A stretch of 64,000 nt of DNA from Isoetes taiwanensis (GCA_021234155.1 JAJEKV010000003.1:12769819-12833818); one strand, 5' to 3'. Shown: positions 10,970 to 20,620, counted from the first letter of the stretch. Made by a program: numbers and translations. Notes: generated by a model not told the origin, from the sequence alone.

Positions 10970-11589
10970 CTATGAATTAGATAGGAGAAGCTTAGCGACC
11001 GAAGTTGTTACCCCCATCCTAACTTCTGCTGTTAGTGGAGTTTCGTCACCACTTAAAGCGTGATAGATACTCGCCACACAGTACCTTTCACTCCTGACAC
11101 ACCACCATATTTCCTTAGGGCCCGGAGTCCCCGTGTAGTCTTTGATATTATTTAGAATCTCACGTAATATCTTCCTATCTCCTTCCCCTGCCCGTTGTAC
11201 CTTGCACTTGAATCTAGTCCAGGATGTCCATCTGCCATTCACCCATAAATGTCTTAGGTACTGAATTCCCTGTTTTCTCGATTTCCCAAATACAGGGGAT
11301 GGACCAGAGCTAAAGGGAGACCCTCCTTGTTCCAAACTTGTGTATTCCAAAAGAGACTGACGTTTCCAGCCTCTTTAGGAATGTCAGCTGGGAAGCATAC
11401 TGTTAGTACCTTCATCCAGGCCTGAAGTATCCTTCTCATCACCGGGGAGGTACCTGAAGCTATTTTAGCCTCATAAAAGAAGGCCCCTAGTTCATCCCTG
11501 GGAAGTGCTAGCTTATGCTTGAGCTTGCATAGATCCAGCCAGTGTTTAACGAATATCATAGCTGGAGAGGAGTCATTATGTAACGCCAA
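10970..11589 (-). pseudogene. LINE-B ORF2 connector between polymerase and zinc domain
   Basis: Two overlapping frames (11589-11254 and 11350-10970) continue the ORF2 protein after the main polymerase frame. Typical post-thumb blocks are MRRILQAWMKVL, SLFWNT and RHLWVNGRWTSWTRF. The two frames need one or two single-base shifts to be joined. LINE-C has the equivalent blocks (MIRAWNVVQK, SLFWSAGF, LISWTNLRRLI) in one uninterrupted frame, so the breaks here are secondary damage. Confidence 0.65.
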
Positions 11590-13967
11590 ACAAATTTGGC
11601 TGCTAGTGCATGTGCATGTATAAAAGGGTCCTTACATCCAAGCCCACCATCTCTCTTATCCCGACATAGCTCTGCCCACGCCACTTTAACATTGCCACCC
11701 CAAATAAACTTCCTGATGATGACCTGTATCTGATTATATATACTTTTTTGAGCTACTATTACTGATGAGAAGTAGATGTGTGAGCTAGCAAACACAGCAT
11801 TGGCCACCGTGACTCTACCAGAGACTGATAGACCCTTGGCGGACCACATTCCCATTTTCTTTCTAAGTCTGTCTAGGATTGGGGACCACAGGCCCTTCAT
11901 ACTGTCCGAAAGAGATAGTGGAAGACCCAAGAGGTTGACAGTCTCTCCTGTTGCCATTACCGGGAAACCAAGTCCTCTAGCACGTGGATCGATATCTCCT
12001 TCAAGAGCCCATAGGGTGGAACACTTGTTGGCGTTGAGCTCAATGCCAGAGATATCCTTAAATGCAGCTAGAATATCACGGAAGGATTGAAAACTGTTGT
12101 CATCGAACCTGAGGAACATGAAGGTGTCATCTGCATACTGCATAATTGTAAGCTTCCCACCTTGACCTGGAAGAGACAATCCAGACGTTGCACCTTCTTC
12201 TACTTTGAAGTTAACCATTTTTGTAAGAAGGTTAGCCATAATGACAAACAGATATGGGGCTAATGGACATCCTTGCCTTATTCCTTTTCGGAGATGAAAG
12301 AGACCTGAAGGCTCACCATTCACGAGCACAGAAGCAGAAGCAAGCTTGTTCATGCCCATAGAGAGAGTAATGAATTCAGTTTGGAATCCCATATATTTCA
12401 TGACTTCTTGCAAACCTTCCCATCTAAGGGAGTCATAGGCCTTCCGGAAATCCATCTTTACCAGAACACATTTCTGCTTCGAAGTTCTGCACCAATGTAA
12501 ACCCTCCCTTGCTGCAATATAGTTGTCAAGAATGTGCCTACCTGGAAGGAAAGCTGACTGTTCTCTACCAATGACTCTGTTGAGAATAGGCTTTACCCGG
12601 TTGGCAATGCCTTTCATGGTGACCTTGTACATAACATTGGTCAAGGCAATAGGTCTCCATTCACTAAGTGACAAGGGTGTAGGTGTTTTGGGGATGAGAG
12701 TTATGAACCCAGCAGCCAGGGTAGGGTGTAGTGTAGAGGAAGACCAGGCCCCTCGTACCGCCTTTACAAAGTCGGGCCTTAAGAGGTCCCAGAATTCTAC
12801 ATAAAATTCAGGAGGGAAGCCATCAGGACCAGGAGATTTACCTGAGGCTAGAGAGCACAAGGCTTTATATATCTCGGCGTCCCCAAAATACTGCATCAGG
12901 GCCTGATTATCTTCTTGTGTTACTTTGGCTGGCCAATCGACCTTGTTCATCCATTGGGATATCTGGTCTTGAAATGTCACTAGCCTAGGATCCTCCATGA
13001 ATTGTTTTTGAAAGCTATTTCTTATAAATGTCTTGATCTCATCTTGATCATCCAACAAATTCTGACTATTATCTCTGATTGTTGAGATATTGTTTTCTGC
13101 TAGTCTTGCCCCTGCCATTCTAAAAAAGCATTTGGAGTTCTCAGAGTCAAGCTCTGTATACCATTTTGTTTTGGAGCGAACAGCCACTCCCCTAGCTTCC
13201 TCCTCCTCAATTGCCTTGGCTTTTCCTTCTAGTTCCTCTTCTCTGGATTGTTTTCCCAAGTCAAAAGGATGATCTAGTAATTCCTGCTTGACCTCCCTAA
13301 GAAGGTTGTAGACAGATTCCTTTTCTTGTCTAAAATCCATATATCTCTTCTTACCCCACTCCTTTATCCATCGCTTCATAAGCTTAGTTTTTTCTATCCA
13401 AGCTTTCATACTAGGATGGCCCTCAAGATTGGGAAGTGAGGTCAAGAAAGCCCTAAATGGTTTGCAAAATGCCTCCTTTCCTAACCATGACGTGTTGAGT
13501 TTGAACGAAACATTACCTTGTTTCCTCATAGTAGGGGCTCCTTCAAGAACAAGCTTCTGTGGTACATGATCCGAGTGAGAGAAAGCGAGCTCGCCTTCCA
13601 CATAACATTTATCCATAAAACACGCTGATTTATTGGCCATATAGAATCTGTCAAGTAAGCAATACACCCTATCTTGCCCTTTTTGCTTATTTGACCAAGA
13701 GAAGGTAGCATTAGAGGGAGGTACAAGTGAGAGACCGATGTTGTTGAGGAGGGAATTCCATGCGACTTCTTCATTTTCTTGCGGCAAACCTATCTTTTGG
13801 TCCCAAACATCTGTCATATTCAGATCCCCACCAAGAATCCAGTTCTCGACCCCTCCATCATTCTGGGTTATCCAGCTTTCCAGCTCCCTCCACATCACCG
13901 CTCTTTTAGCAGGAACATTGGATGCATACACATTGAGGAGCCCCCATTGACAGCCCTTTTGTTTCAA
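11556..13967 (-). CDS. LINE-B ORF2 core: endonuclease C-half and reverse transcriptase
   Basis: This is the longest frame in the window (803 codons). Residues 1-140 finish the endonuclease: LLNVYASNVPAKRAVMW, ILGGDLNMTDVWD, VYCLLDRFYM and SHSDHVP (the catalytic SDH). Residues about 350-650 are the polymerase. Its blocks are SLASGKSPGPDGFPPEFY, GFITLIPK, WRPIALTNVMYK, QSAFLPGRHILDNYIAA, LVKMDFRKAYDSL (motif A), GIRQGCPLAPYLF (motif B) and IMQYADDTFMF (motif C, YADD intact). The thumb ends in FVWRYIMTPLQL. In the cell ORF2 nicks chromatin and copies the element RNA. The first methionine shown is only where the frame opens; the true ORF2 start lies near 14250, upstream of two shifts. Confidence 0.9.
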   Translation of the reverse strand: MKQKGCQWGLLNVYASNVPAKRAVMWRELESWITQNDGGVENWILGGDLNMTDVWDQKIGLPQENEEVAWNSLLNNIGLSLVPPSNATFSWSNKQKGQDRVYCLLDRFYMANKSACFMDKCYVEGELAFSHSDHVPQKLVLEGAPTMRKQGNVSFKLNTSWLGKEAFCKPFRAFLTSLPNLEGHPSMKAWIEKTKLMKRWIKEWGKKRYMDFRQEKESVYNLLREVKQELLDHPFDLGKQSREEELEGKAKAIEEEEARGVAVRSKTKWYTELDSENSKCFFRMAGARLAENNISTIRDNSQNLLDDQDEIKTFIRNSFQKQFMEDPRLVTFQDQISQWMNKVDWPAKVTQEDNQALMQYFGDAEIYKALCSLASGKSPGPDGFPPEFYVEFWDLLRPDFVKAVRGAWSSSTLHPTLAAGFITLIPKTPTPLSLSEWRPIALTNVMYKVTMKGIANRVKPILNRVIGREQSAFLPGRHILDNYIAAREGLHWCRTSKQKCVLVKMDFRKAYDSLRWEGLQEVMKYMGFQTEFITLSMGMNKLASASVLVNGEPSGLFHLRKGIRQGCPLAPYLFVIMANLLTKMVNFKVEEGATSGLSLPGQGGKLTIMQYADDTFMFLRFDDNSFQSFRDILAAFKDISGIELNANKCSTLWALEGDIDPRARGLGFPVMATGETVNLLGLPLSLSDSMKGLWSPILDRLRKKMGMWSAKGLSVSGRVTVANAVFASSHIYFSSVIVAQKSIYNQIQVIIRKFIWGGNVKVAWAELCRDKRDGGLGCKDPFIHAHALAAKFVWRYIMTPLQL

Positions 13968-14250
13968 ATATCATAGATTGCCATCTGCCATCCCTGCCAG
14001 CAAACTGAAGCTTATGTTGTCGGCCTTTCCATAGAATACATGTGCCTCCTTTAGTTCCCCGGGCAACACAGCTATAAGAAGAGTAATCCCCACCCACCCA
14101 GCTCCCTATGGACCTGGCTTCAAAATCTGGGAGTCTGTGTTCCTGTAGTAATATGATATCAGCTTTCATAGATCTAATTGCGGCTAGGACTCTGCCCCCT
14201 TTTGAGGACCCCCTTAATTCCGCGCAGATTCCAAGAGACGATAATCATTG
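13906..14250 (-). pseudogene. LINE-B ORF2 N-terminus (endonuclease start), frameshifted
   Basis: On the minus strand the block IIVSWNLRGIKG near 14245-14210 is the usual beginning of an L1 endonuclease (compare MKIITWNVRGAKG in LINE-C). One shift later the frame 14169-13906 gives MKADIILLQEHRLPDFEA, with the metal-binding glutamate in LLQEHRL, then GTCILWKGRQHKLQF. A second shift near 13960 joins it to the main ORF2 frame. The two shifts, in a domain that is otherwise well conserved, show that this copy cannot express ORF2. Confidence 0.75.
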
Positions 14251-15429
14251 ATCATTGCTACATAGGTACCTGTCCACCTCATAGATGTCTGACTAAAAAG
14301 TTGACACCTGACAACTTCCCGATGAGTACATGATGATAATATGGTCACGTGTACACTCATTAATAAGGAAAGGAAATTCTTGTCATGGGAAGCAAAGGCC
14401 TGGAAGGGTCCTTTAATTGTATACCTGAACTGTACTTTATTCTTTATTTTTTTGGAAGAACAGGACATCCAGTACCTTATCAATAAGTAAAGGACAGTTC
14501 CCAACTTCTTATAACCATCCAGGCTAGATCTCGAGGCATGTGTAGAACACCTCGTGTCGTGGGTGGTTAGATAATAGTCCAAGCAAAAAAACCTCCAGAA
14601 GGACCGGATGTTCCAGTGATGCAAGGGAGATTTGAGTGAAGGTATAGTAATATGACGGTCATTAACATCATCCGAAGAAGGTCCACCATAAAAATTGGCT
14701 AGTGCATTATTTGATGATGGAATAACCATTGCCCAAGGTTGATTGGATAAGATGACATTTATCCCACATGATTGAGCGCATTTTTCATTAAGGAGATGAC
14801 AATGTGATAATATACCAACTACTATGGGGAAGCCCATAATCCAAGACCACCATCTACTTAGGGTGTTATTGAGGCACCATAATGATATATTTGAAAGTTG
14901 TTGCTTCTCTCGATCATTGAGTATGAAGTTGTCCCAATATAGGTACACACATATATTATCCATGGGGTATGTATGGTCCCATAGGCAGACCATATTTCTA
15001 TTCCCCCTCTCCTTACTGGAGAGGCATACCCATATATAAAGATACCAATACCAAGTCGGCCTCCAAAAGTTTGGGATATGATCACCCCAGTTGAGTAACA
15101 TTAGGTGGTAAGTTCATGTAGATAATGTTGGGATGTAGAAACTTGCATATTGAATATAGCAGGGAACTCAATCCAACACATTGAAATTTCAGAAACTTTG
15201 ATGCCATGCACAAACAAGAGATGACTCATCTTCTAGAGATATCCATCAAATATTTTGTACTATTATAAGGGATCATAGTGTTCATATAAAAACATAGATA
15301 CTGTATTGATACATGCCTCCACTAGCAAGCAAACATATCAGAAAAATTGCTTGTGTGCAAAAAACATAAAAAGAACAGGTAAACTGATTACTACAGCCGC
15401 CAAATATCATATAGAGCAGCAACATAACT
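14251..15429 (-). other. LINE-B ORF1-ORF2 spacer with an unassigned 295-codon frame
   Basis: Between the end of ORF1 and the start of ORF2 lies about 1.2 kb. A minus-strand frame (15101-14214) runs through most of it and overlaps the first codons of ORF2. It is rich in Trp, Tyr, Ser and Leu and has no motif I recognise. Its length in AT-rich DNA is notable, but its composition (clusters of W, C and Y) looks like out-of-frame translation. LINE-C has no such spacer: there ORF1 and ORF2 overlap. Confidence 0.4.
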
Positions 15430-16578
15430 TCAACGAGATGAAGCATTGCCTACTTCCTGTGAATGCTCCCAGAAAATCTTAGCAACTGATGCTTCAAATA
15501 CATGCTCCCCCTGCTTCTTGTCCTTTTTTTTCCCTATAGGAGGTTTAGATGGTGGAACCGTCATGTTACCAGCATTAGAGATCTCTACCTGATCTTTCCC
15601 AGTAGTAAGAACACATATTGGGTCAGGAACTTGAATATCATCAGCATCTCTTGTGAAAACTGATGGAATGGAGGCAGATGTAGCAATTATTTCATTCTCG
15701 TCACTCGGGTTGTGGAGGTTTTTGTGAGGATCTATGGCCTCCATTGCTCCTGTAAATAATTCCTGCAGGATGCTCACCTTGAGTAGTTGATGTCCCTTAG
15801 GTGAGACAACACAGATCTCATTACGGTTAGCTTCGGAATCCAGATCCTTAGAATAGTCAGTAGTGAGAGAGCAGGCCAAAGGGGCAGCACAACCCTGTGT
15901 AGGTTCGATAGAGCAGTCAATAGTGGAGTCTGTCAGAGGAGACGACTCCTCAAGATCTATCAGGGGGCTAAATTTATTTTGACAAGGGCCAAATAAGAGT
16001 AGCAGCGGCTCATCAATGTGACCGGCGTAATTATCCTTTGGCAAGTATGCCCGGCGACAAAGCATTAATTCCATAAGGCGGCTTTTATGAGGTCAAGTTC
16101 TTCCGGACGAGGTACGGTTTGGGAATATGTTGGTGCAAAGAAGGCTCATCAACGGACTGAGCAAAGGTATCCTTTGGCAAGTATGCTTTGTCAGCAATAG
16201 TTCCACAAGGCATCTTATGAGGCTGCTCTCCTGGACAGGGTACTGTATCCAGTATATGTTGGTCGGTTTGCACCTTATGAGGCAGCTTATGAGGCTGATC
16301 TTCCAAACAGGGTACAGCAGCCAGAATATATTGGTCGGCTTGTCTAGAGCACTCCCCTTTTAGGCTGTCACAACAGGTCAGAGGATAGCCACCATTGGTC
16401 TTCTTCATAACAGATTTGGAGAACTTGGGGCTTATCTCCACATCCTCGTAGTTATCAGCACCCCTTTTACCTTTCTTGTCAGGAATAGACTCAATGGCCA
16501 GTTGAGGGTTAGAGCAAACTGCTCCAGCATGTACTTTAGCTCCACAGATGAAGCATGGGATGGGTAGACCAGCCAGAG
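15430..16578 (-). pseudogene. LINE-B ORF1 C-terminal half with zinc knuckle and repeats
   Basis: Minus-strand reading resumes next to the MITE with LPCFICGAKVHAGAVC near 16560-16510, a CxxC-x(4)-H-x(4)-C knuckle expected to bind element RNA. Then come a basic stretch (DKKGKRG) and a duplicated unit of about 24 residues: Q-[AT]-DQ-[YH]-IL-x-[AT]-VPC, then QPHK-[LM]-P. A second pair follows: AYLPKDTFAQSVDEP and AYLPKDNYAGHIDEP. The tail (16074-15430) is acidic and serine-rich and ends with PPIGKKKDKKQGE. At least one frame change near 16080 separates the two pieces. The unknown tail may be lineage-specific. Confidence 0.65.
16571..16578. repeat. MITE target-site duplication, left copy
   Basis: AGCCAGAG here is identical to 17376-17383. 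Eight base pairs is the target duplication length of hAT transposons. Confidence 0.85.
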
Positions 16579-17375
16579 CATGGAAAAAATTAGTGGCTAT
16601 TAATAGCCAAATGGCAATTTTTTAGAGGGTCTAGACAATTTTTGCGGCGAATTTTATGAAGGGAGATTTCTTTTAAAAAAATAAAAAATAGCCATAGCTA
16701 AAACAAATAGTTCATTATTTTTTTAGGATTAGCCAAGCTATTTTCCCCCTTTTCCTTAAAGAAAAAGGGATTAGCCTTTCTTTATATTACAATAATTATA
16801 TATTAAATCATTAATAGCCAAACAAAAAAGACTTTTATCCTCACTACCATCATCAATGATAGTAGTTTTTTAAACTATGCATTTCTATTACATATACCAT
16901 ATATGCATCAAAAAGGAATTGTAAGAGATGGCCAATATCTCTCTAGATGCCTGAGTTAGTTGCACAACATCTTCCCGCAAGGGTTAGAGATAAGTGCAAT
17001 TTGATCACTATATCTAGAAGGTGTCATTGCATTGAATGTTATTCAGATCATGGACATTATAGGCTATGTTGTGAGCTTTTGTTAAAAGTTTTTTAATATT
17101 ATTGTATATTTCTTGATTATTGATTATCATTTGTAATTGTAGTACATATATTCAAAGCTACATAATTTATTTTTTTTGCTTTTACCAGTTAGAAAAAATA
17201 GCCAAGTGAGAGTTTATAGTACTCAATTCAAAACTTTCGCCAAGTCCAACTACATATAAATGTAATGGTAATAATAACTTTAGCCAAATGTATATCATAA
17301 AGTACAGTAAAATTTTGAAAAATAGCCAAACCATTTTCTATGGAAAAATGTATAGCATGCTTAATTTTTTCCCTG
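16579..17375. mobile_element. hAT-like MITE inside LINE-B ORF1 (797 bp)
   Basis: The left end reads CATGGAAAAAATTAG. The reverse complement of the right end reads CAGGGAAAAAATTAAG. That is 13 of 14 matching terminal bases beginning with CA, as in hAT elements, flanked by perfect 8-bp duplications. The body is AT-rich, codes for nothing visible, and repeats ATAGCCAA-like words close to both ends (for example 16600-16608 and 17321-17328), as expected for transposase-binding subterminal repeats. It is non-autonomous, so a hAT transposase encoded elsewhere must have moved it. It separates the gag-like domain of ORF1 from the zinc knuckle. Confidence 0.85.
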
Positions 17376-17383
17376 AGCCAGAG
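17376..17383. repeat. MITE target-site duplication, right copy
   Basis: AGCCAGAG, identical to the left copy at 16571-16578. Confidence 0.85.
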
Positions 17384-18056
17384 ATGTCCAGTTTGAACTC
17401 AGTGAGTTTGTTATCAAATCCTTGGAAGAAGACCGACTCAGGGAGCGGTTTAAAGATATCCACAGATATACATATTTTAGGAGCATCACTGAAAGCCCCA
17501 CCCATGCATACGAACTCTCCTAGGAGGCTATAGCTTTGAAAGCTTTTTCAGTCCAGTACTCAGCACTAAGGTCGGATAGAGAGAGCCATATAGGATAGAA
17601 TATAGCATCTGGTCTTTGGGGATTAAAGCCAGGCCGCCATTTCTGGAGCAGAACTTGACCATTAAGACATGTAAGGATACCTTTCTTGAATAGGACCATG
17701 GCTTCCCTTTCGGACTGGAGAGTGATAAGGAAATATAGGTTGCCAAGAGGTTGGATTCGAGGCAGGATCCTGCCCCGACATATCCTCTCAATAGTCTTCT
17801 TAACATCATTTAAAGAGGGATTGCCTCTTATTACTTTGGCAATCAGTGCTTGATTGCCAAGGTGACGAATCCGGTTCGCCACCTCTGGAATATGGAGGGA
17901 GACTGCAGCAAAGTCTGCCTTAAGGAAAGGCATTATCTTCTCCTTGCTAGCTGAAGGCAGAGCAGAGGCCTCAACCATAGTATTGTTGATGATTGCATCG
18001 GCTGGCTCCATGGTTAATAGGTCTCCAGCCAATAATATTCCTGAAGCCAAGAGCAC
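17384..18056 (-). pseudogene. LINE-B ORF1 gag-like (DUF4283-type) domain
   Basis: The frame 18056-17520 carries ALIAKVIRGNPSLNDVKKTI, then YFLITLQSEREAMVLFKKG, LLQKWRPGFNPQ, FYPIWLSLSDLSAEYW and KAFKAIAS. This series follows the plant LINE ORF1 domain that precedes the zinc knuckle (consensus LIGK...V, F-x-F-x-x-E-x-D, W-x-P, P-x-WV-x-L-x-x-LP). A stop at 17520 is a single-base shift: the neighbouring frame continues LGEFVCMGGAF and ICISVDIFKPLPESV up to the MITE at 17383. The protein should package element RNA. Confidence 0.7.
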
Positions 18057-18400
18057 TGGACAAGAAGAGATTGGGTTGGCTGTGCTTCCACGTTGCCAAA
18101 TATAAGCAGCCTGACTAGCCTTTGAACAAAGCCTGGGTCAGTTCCCCTGATGGCAAAACCTCCAACACAGGAGAATTGATCTGAGTAAAGCACTCTGCTG
18201 TCAATTATAGAGACCCAGAGGATGTCTATCGGGCCTTCAATGTAGCCCCACCAAATATATTCAGTATTTACTAGAATGACGGCACGGTGTATCACTGGAA
18301 TTTGAACTGAGAGCGATGATGGAAAGGACGAAGAAGAAGGAGGAGCAGAAGCCTCTGAGATCTGAGGGCTAGAATCAGTTGAAACCACCAAGAATTCCAT
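18014..18400 (-). CDS. LINE-B upstream ORF 1b, second copy of a small domain
   Basis: A 128-codon frame whose core reads AVILVNTEYIWWGYIEGPID. The preceding ORF (18768-18400) has VVIYSTSQICCGWLEGDPAD in the same relative place. The shared pattern is V-[IV]-x-[NS]-T-x-x-I-x-x-G-[WY]-[LI]-EG-x(0,1)-P-x-D, followed by an aromatic stretch, so the two ORFs look like duplicates of one domain of about 110 residues. I do not recognise the domain. The start codon overlaps the upstream stop as TAATG (18402-18398), a layout known in other non-LTR elements to allow stop-and-restart translation. It overlaps the gag-like frame by 43 bases. Confidence 0.5.
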   Translation of the reverse strand: MEFLVVSTDSSPQISEASAPPSSSSFPSSLSVQIPVIHRAVILVNTEYIWWGYIEGPIDILWVSIIDSRVLYSDQFSCVGGFAIRGTDPGFVQRLVRLLIFGNVEAQPTQSLLVQCSWLQEYYWLETY

Positions 18401-18768
18401 TAAACAGATTTGTATAGTTCCAGTATGATATAGTCAAGGAAGGCTTCAGAATAGAGGTAGAACTTAGCTATTGGGTGACGGTCTGAACCCAGATATGCTA
18501 TTTTGAGCTCCACAGCAGCAGCAGAGCGATCCTGAGTCGGGTGGGATTGTTCCCCAATGAAGAAGATTTCAGGGAACACCGTTTCTTCAACAAAAAAAGC
18601 CCAAAAATCAGCTGGATCACCTTCTAACCAGCCACAACAGATTTGAGAGGTGCTGTAAATAACCACAAAGTATCTAGGGTTGTCTGCAACCAAGGAATGG
18701 GTGGATGCTGGGTGATCTGCACTGGATGAGGATGAACAAACAATTTCAAGGGGAAGCGACTTCCCCAT
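18400..18768 (-). CDS. LINE-B upstream ORF 1a, first copy of a small domain
   Basis: This 122-codon frame is the first one of LINE-B, beginning MGKSLPLEIVCSSSSS about 470 bases from the 5' end. After a serine-rich start the core is YFVVIYSTSQICCGWLEGDP, then FWAFFVEETVFPEIFFIGEQ and a C-terminal AKFYLYSEAFLDYIILELYK. It is paralogous to ORF 1b downstream. No transmembrane segment or zinc motif stands out. It may be the true N-terminal half of ORF1, cut off by a nonsense change. I cannot tell which, but the exact TAATG junction argues for a designed overlap. Confidence 0.5.
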   Translation of the reverse strand: MGKSLPLEIVCSSSSSADHPASTHSLVADNPRYFVVIYSTSQICCGWLEGDPADFWAFFVEETVFPEIFFIGEQSHPTQDRSAAAVELKIAYLGSDRHPIAKFYLYSEAFLDYIILELYKSV

Positions 18769-19240
18769 AGAACTGGACCATATCTGGAGAGTATTGCAGA
18801 GCTTGAAAATGGATGGAAATAGTTTACATCCAGTCTGGATCAGAGAAAGACTGAAGGGGATATGGTCAAAGCAAAAAGGGAGAGGATATAAGAAGCACTC
18901 CAGCCGCTAAAACTGTCAAAAAAGCAGAGGGTAATCCCAAAATCCAGCCATATCTGACTTTCAATCATGGAAAGTCTCGGTCAGAGGACCCAAGGCCCTC
19001 ATTTTTTCAGCAGCTTTTTGTCTTCAGTAGTTTAACGGCACATCCAGATCGGCAAGCATAGCTCCCCTCTACAAGGGGGAGACAGGATCAAATTAGCGTA
19101 GAGACTGGGCACTGGTTAAACCCGGCAGCCTCTTTTCATATGGAGCGAGGCAGAGGCTTGCCTCCCGATATACATGATCGTGGCTTTAGAAATAATAGGC
19201 AGCACTACCATTGCATAAGAAGGCGCTAGGCGCCACATCC
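18769..19240 (-). other. LINE-B 5' leader
   Basis: This is 472 bases of moderate GC content between the element's 5' end and its first ORF. L1-type elements carry an internal promoter here; I see no convincing TATA box, which is normal for them. The extreme 5' end can fold on itself (GGCGCC TA GCGCC near 19222-19234). Confidence 0.55.
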
Positions 19241-19251
19241 CTTTTTGATTT
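19241..19251. repeat. LINE-B target-site duplication, right copy
   Basis: CTTTTTGATTT, 10 of 11 bases identical to 10160-10170. Confidence 0.85.
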
Positions 19252-19372
19252 ATAACCACAAATTAGTTATAAGATTGGGGCCCACACTTCACACCCATAA
19301 AGCACAACGATTGGAACTTATGTTTTAAAAATTATTAACGTTTTCTTCATGTGCCAATCCCATACCTCCTTT
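19252..19372 (-). mobile_element. LINE-J1: second piece, beyond the LINE-B insertion
   Basis: This stretch matches 53347-53455 and continues LINE-J1 without a gap once LINE-B and one target copy are removed. On the minus strand it reads WDWHMKK...LYGCEVWAP with stops, the post-catalytic block seen in LINE-A as WDIKCYLF...LYGAEAWGP. The similarity to LINE-J2 ends after CCAATCCCATAC. Confidence 0.75.
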
Positions 19373-19379
19373 CTAATCT

Positions 19380-19690
19380 CTTGTGCTCACTTTCTCTCTC
19401 TAGCTCCCTGCTCACTATTCCCTTCCACTCTCTCTAGCGCCCTGCTCACTTTCTCTCTTTAGCGCCCTGCTCACTTTCTGTCTCTACTTTCTCTCTCTAG
19501 CGCCCTGCTCACTATTCCCTTCCACTCTCTCTAGCGCCCTGCTCACTTTCTCTCTCTAGCGCCCTGCTCACTTTCCTTTTCAACTTCCTCTCTCTAGCCT
19601 TCCTTTTCAACTTTCTCTCTCTACTTTGCCCATCTAGCACCTTGCTCCACTGCTTGCTCTCTCTAGCCTTCCTTCTCAACTTTCTCTCTC
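19380..19690. repeat. pyrimidine-rich minisatellite (CTCTCTAGCGCCCTGCTCACTTT)
   Basis: About ten imperfect units of roughly 23-30 bases share CTCTCTAGC(GCC)CTGCTCACT. The plus strand is almost pure C and T. It starts immediately after the LINE-J1 fragment. Confidence 0.8.
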
Positions 19691-19975
19691 TAGAGTGTCC
19701 CAAGTTTTGGCACACTCAAAATCCGCCACTGGGTGGATCGCCTTCTGCTTGTGTTCTTGTTCTGGTGTTTGCTTCTTTCTTGAATCCGCTGGTGGGTGGA
19801 TCGCCTTCTGCTTGTGTTCTTGTTCTGGTGTTTGCTTCTGTGTCCAGGTCTGGTGTTTGCTTCTTTCTTGTGTCCAGGCCTATTCCAAGAACTCAAAATC
19901 CGCTGGGTGGGTCGCCTTCTGCTTGTGTTCTGGTGTTTGCTTCTTTCTTGTGTCCAGGCCTATTCCAAAAAGCTT
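19691..19975. repeat. 63-bp tandem repeat, partly open on the plus strand
   Basis: Units start with GGGTGGATCGCCTTCTGC at 19731, 19794 and (as GGGTGGGTCG) 19905, followed by TTGTGTTCTTGTTCTGG. The period of 63 bases is a multiple of three, which keeps a 146-codon frame open (19642-20082) with a repeated SPSACVLVLVFAS. The composition looks like repeat translation rather than a gene. Confidence 0.7.
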
Positions 19976-20620
19976 CTTCGAACCGAGCCCATCCCAAAAA
20001 AATTCCGACAGTAGCCAGAATCAAACCTCCCCCCCACAGGGTTGAACCCCACCGAACCCTCCCCCCCCGTGCCAACCACTGAGGGCAGGCATCGTTTATG
20101 CTTGTTAAATATTTCTCAATTCTTAATAGCCCTTTAGCTCTCTAATACCCTTCCATACCATACAACCTCATGGCCACTTCTGCAGCCCCTTGCCCAGACC
20201 CCCATTTGGAGGGAGACATTCCCCAACCCCAGCCCCAGCCCCAGCCCACGCACACCTGGGAGAACCGGGGAGGAGGGATGCCTTGCGCTTGACCCCTACG
20301 GATGCCAAGGACAAGGGAGAAACCTCTTCCATGAGGAGGGAGGCCGGGCGAAGGCCCAATCTATGAGATTGACTCGGGAGATGGATGAAGGCTGCTCCAG
20401 CCCGACACAGGCGTAGACCAGGGCCATGCCCGGGGGGTGCACCTCTATATATGGACAGATGGTATGTGCGTTCGACGGGTCATAGAAAAACCCCTGTATA
20501 TGGCTTTTTGGAGTAGAAAAACCCATACCATATGGTTTTTCGAACTAACATACAATACAGCCCCTATCCGTAGATTTATGATTGATTGTGCCAAATTATA
20601 TAATCCCTTTCCGACTTTGT
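19976..20620. other. spacer, no gene recognised
   Basis: A GC-rich patch with repeated CCAGCC (near 20228-20252) lies in otherwise ordinary sequence. I see no coding or RNA feature. Confidence 0.4.

Larger units (their letters stand above)
10171..19240 (-). mobile_element. LINE-B: complete L1-type LINE (9.07 kb)
   Basis: This is a full-length L1-type retrotransposon on the minus strand. It has a 5' leader (19240-18769), an ORF1 region with a plant LINE gag-like domain and zinc knuckle (18768-15430), a spacer, and ORF2 with endonuclease, polymerase and zinc-binding C-terminus (14250-10421). It ends in a T-run of 25 bases at 10171-10195, the poly(A) tail. An 11-bp target duplication flanks it. 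Frameshifts in ORF1 and at both ends of ORF2, plus a MITE inside ORF1, make it inactive. The 5' terminus begins GGGATGTGGCGCC on the minus strand and can form a small hairpin with CTAGCGCC. Confidence 0.9.

Noticed and set aside
14214-15101. A 295-codon frame between LINE-B ORF1 and ORF2
   Set aside because: Tryptophan- and tyrosine-rich with no motif, and it overlaps the real ORF2 start in another frame. LINE-C has no equivalent. Listed only as spacer.
19642-20082. Open frame with a repeated SPSACVLVLVFAS unit
   Set aside because: It results from a 63-bp tandem repeat whose period is divisible by three. Composition and neighbours do not support a gene.
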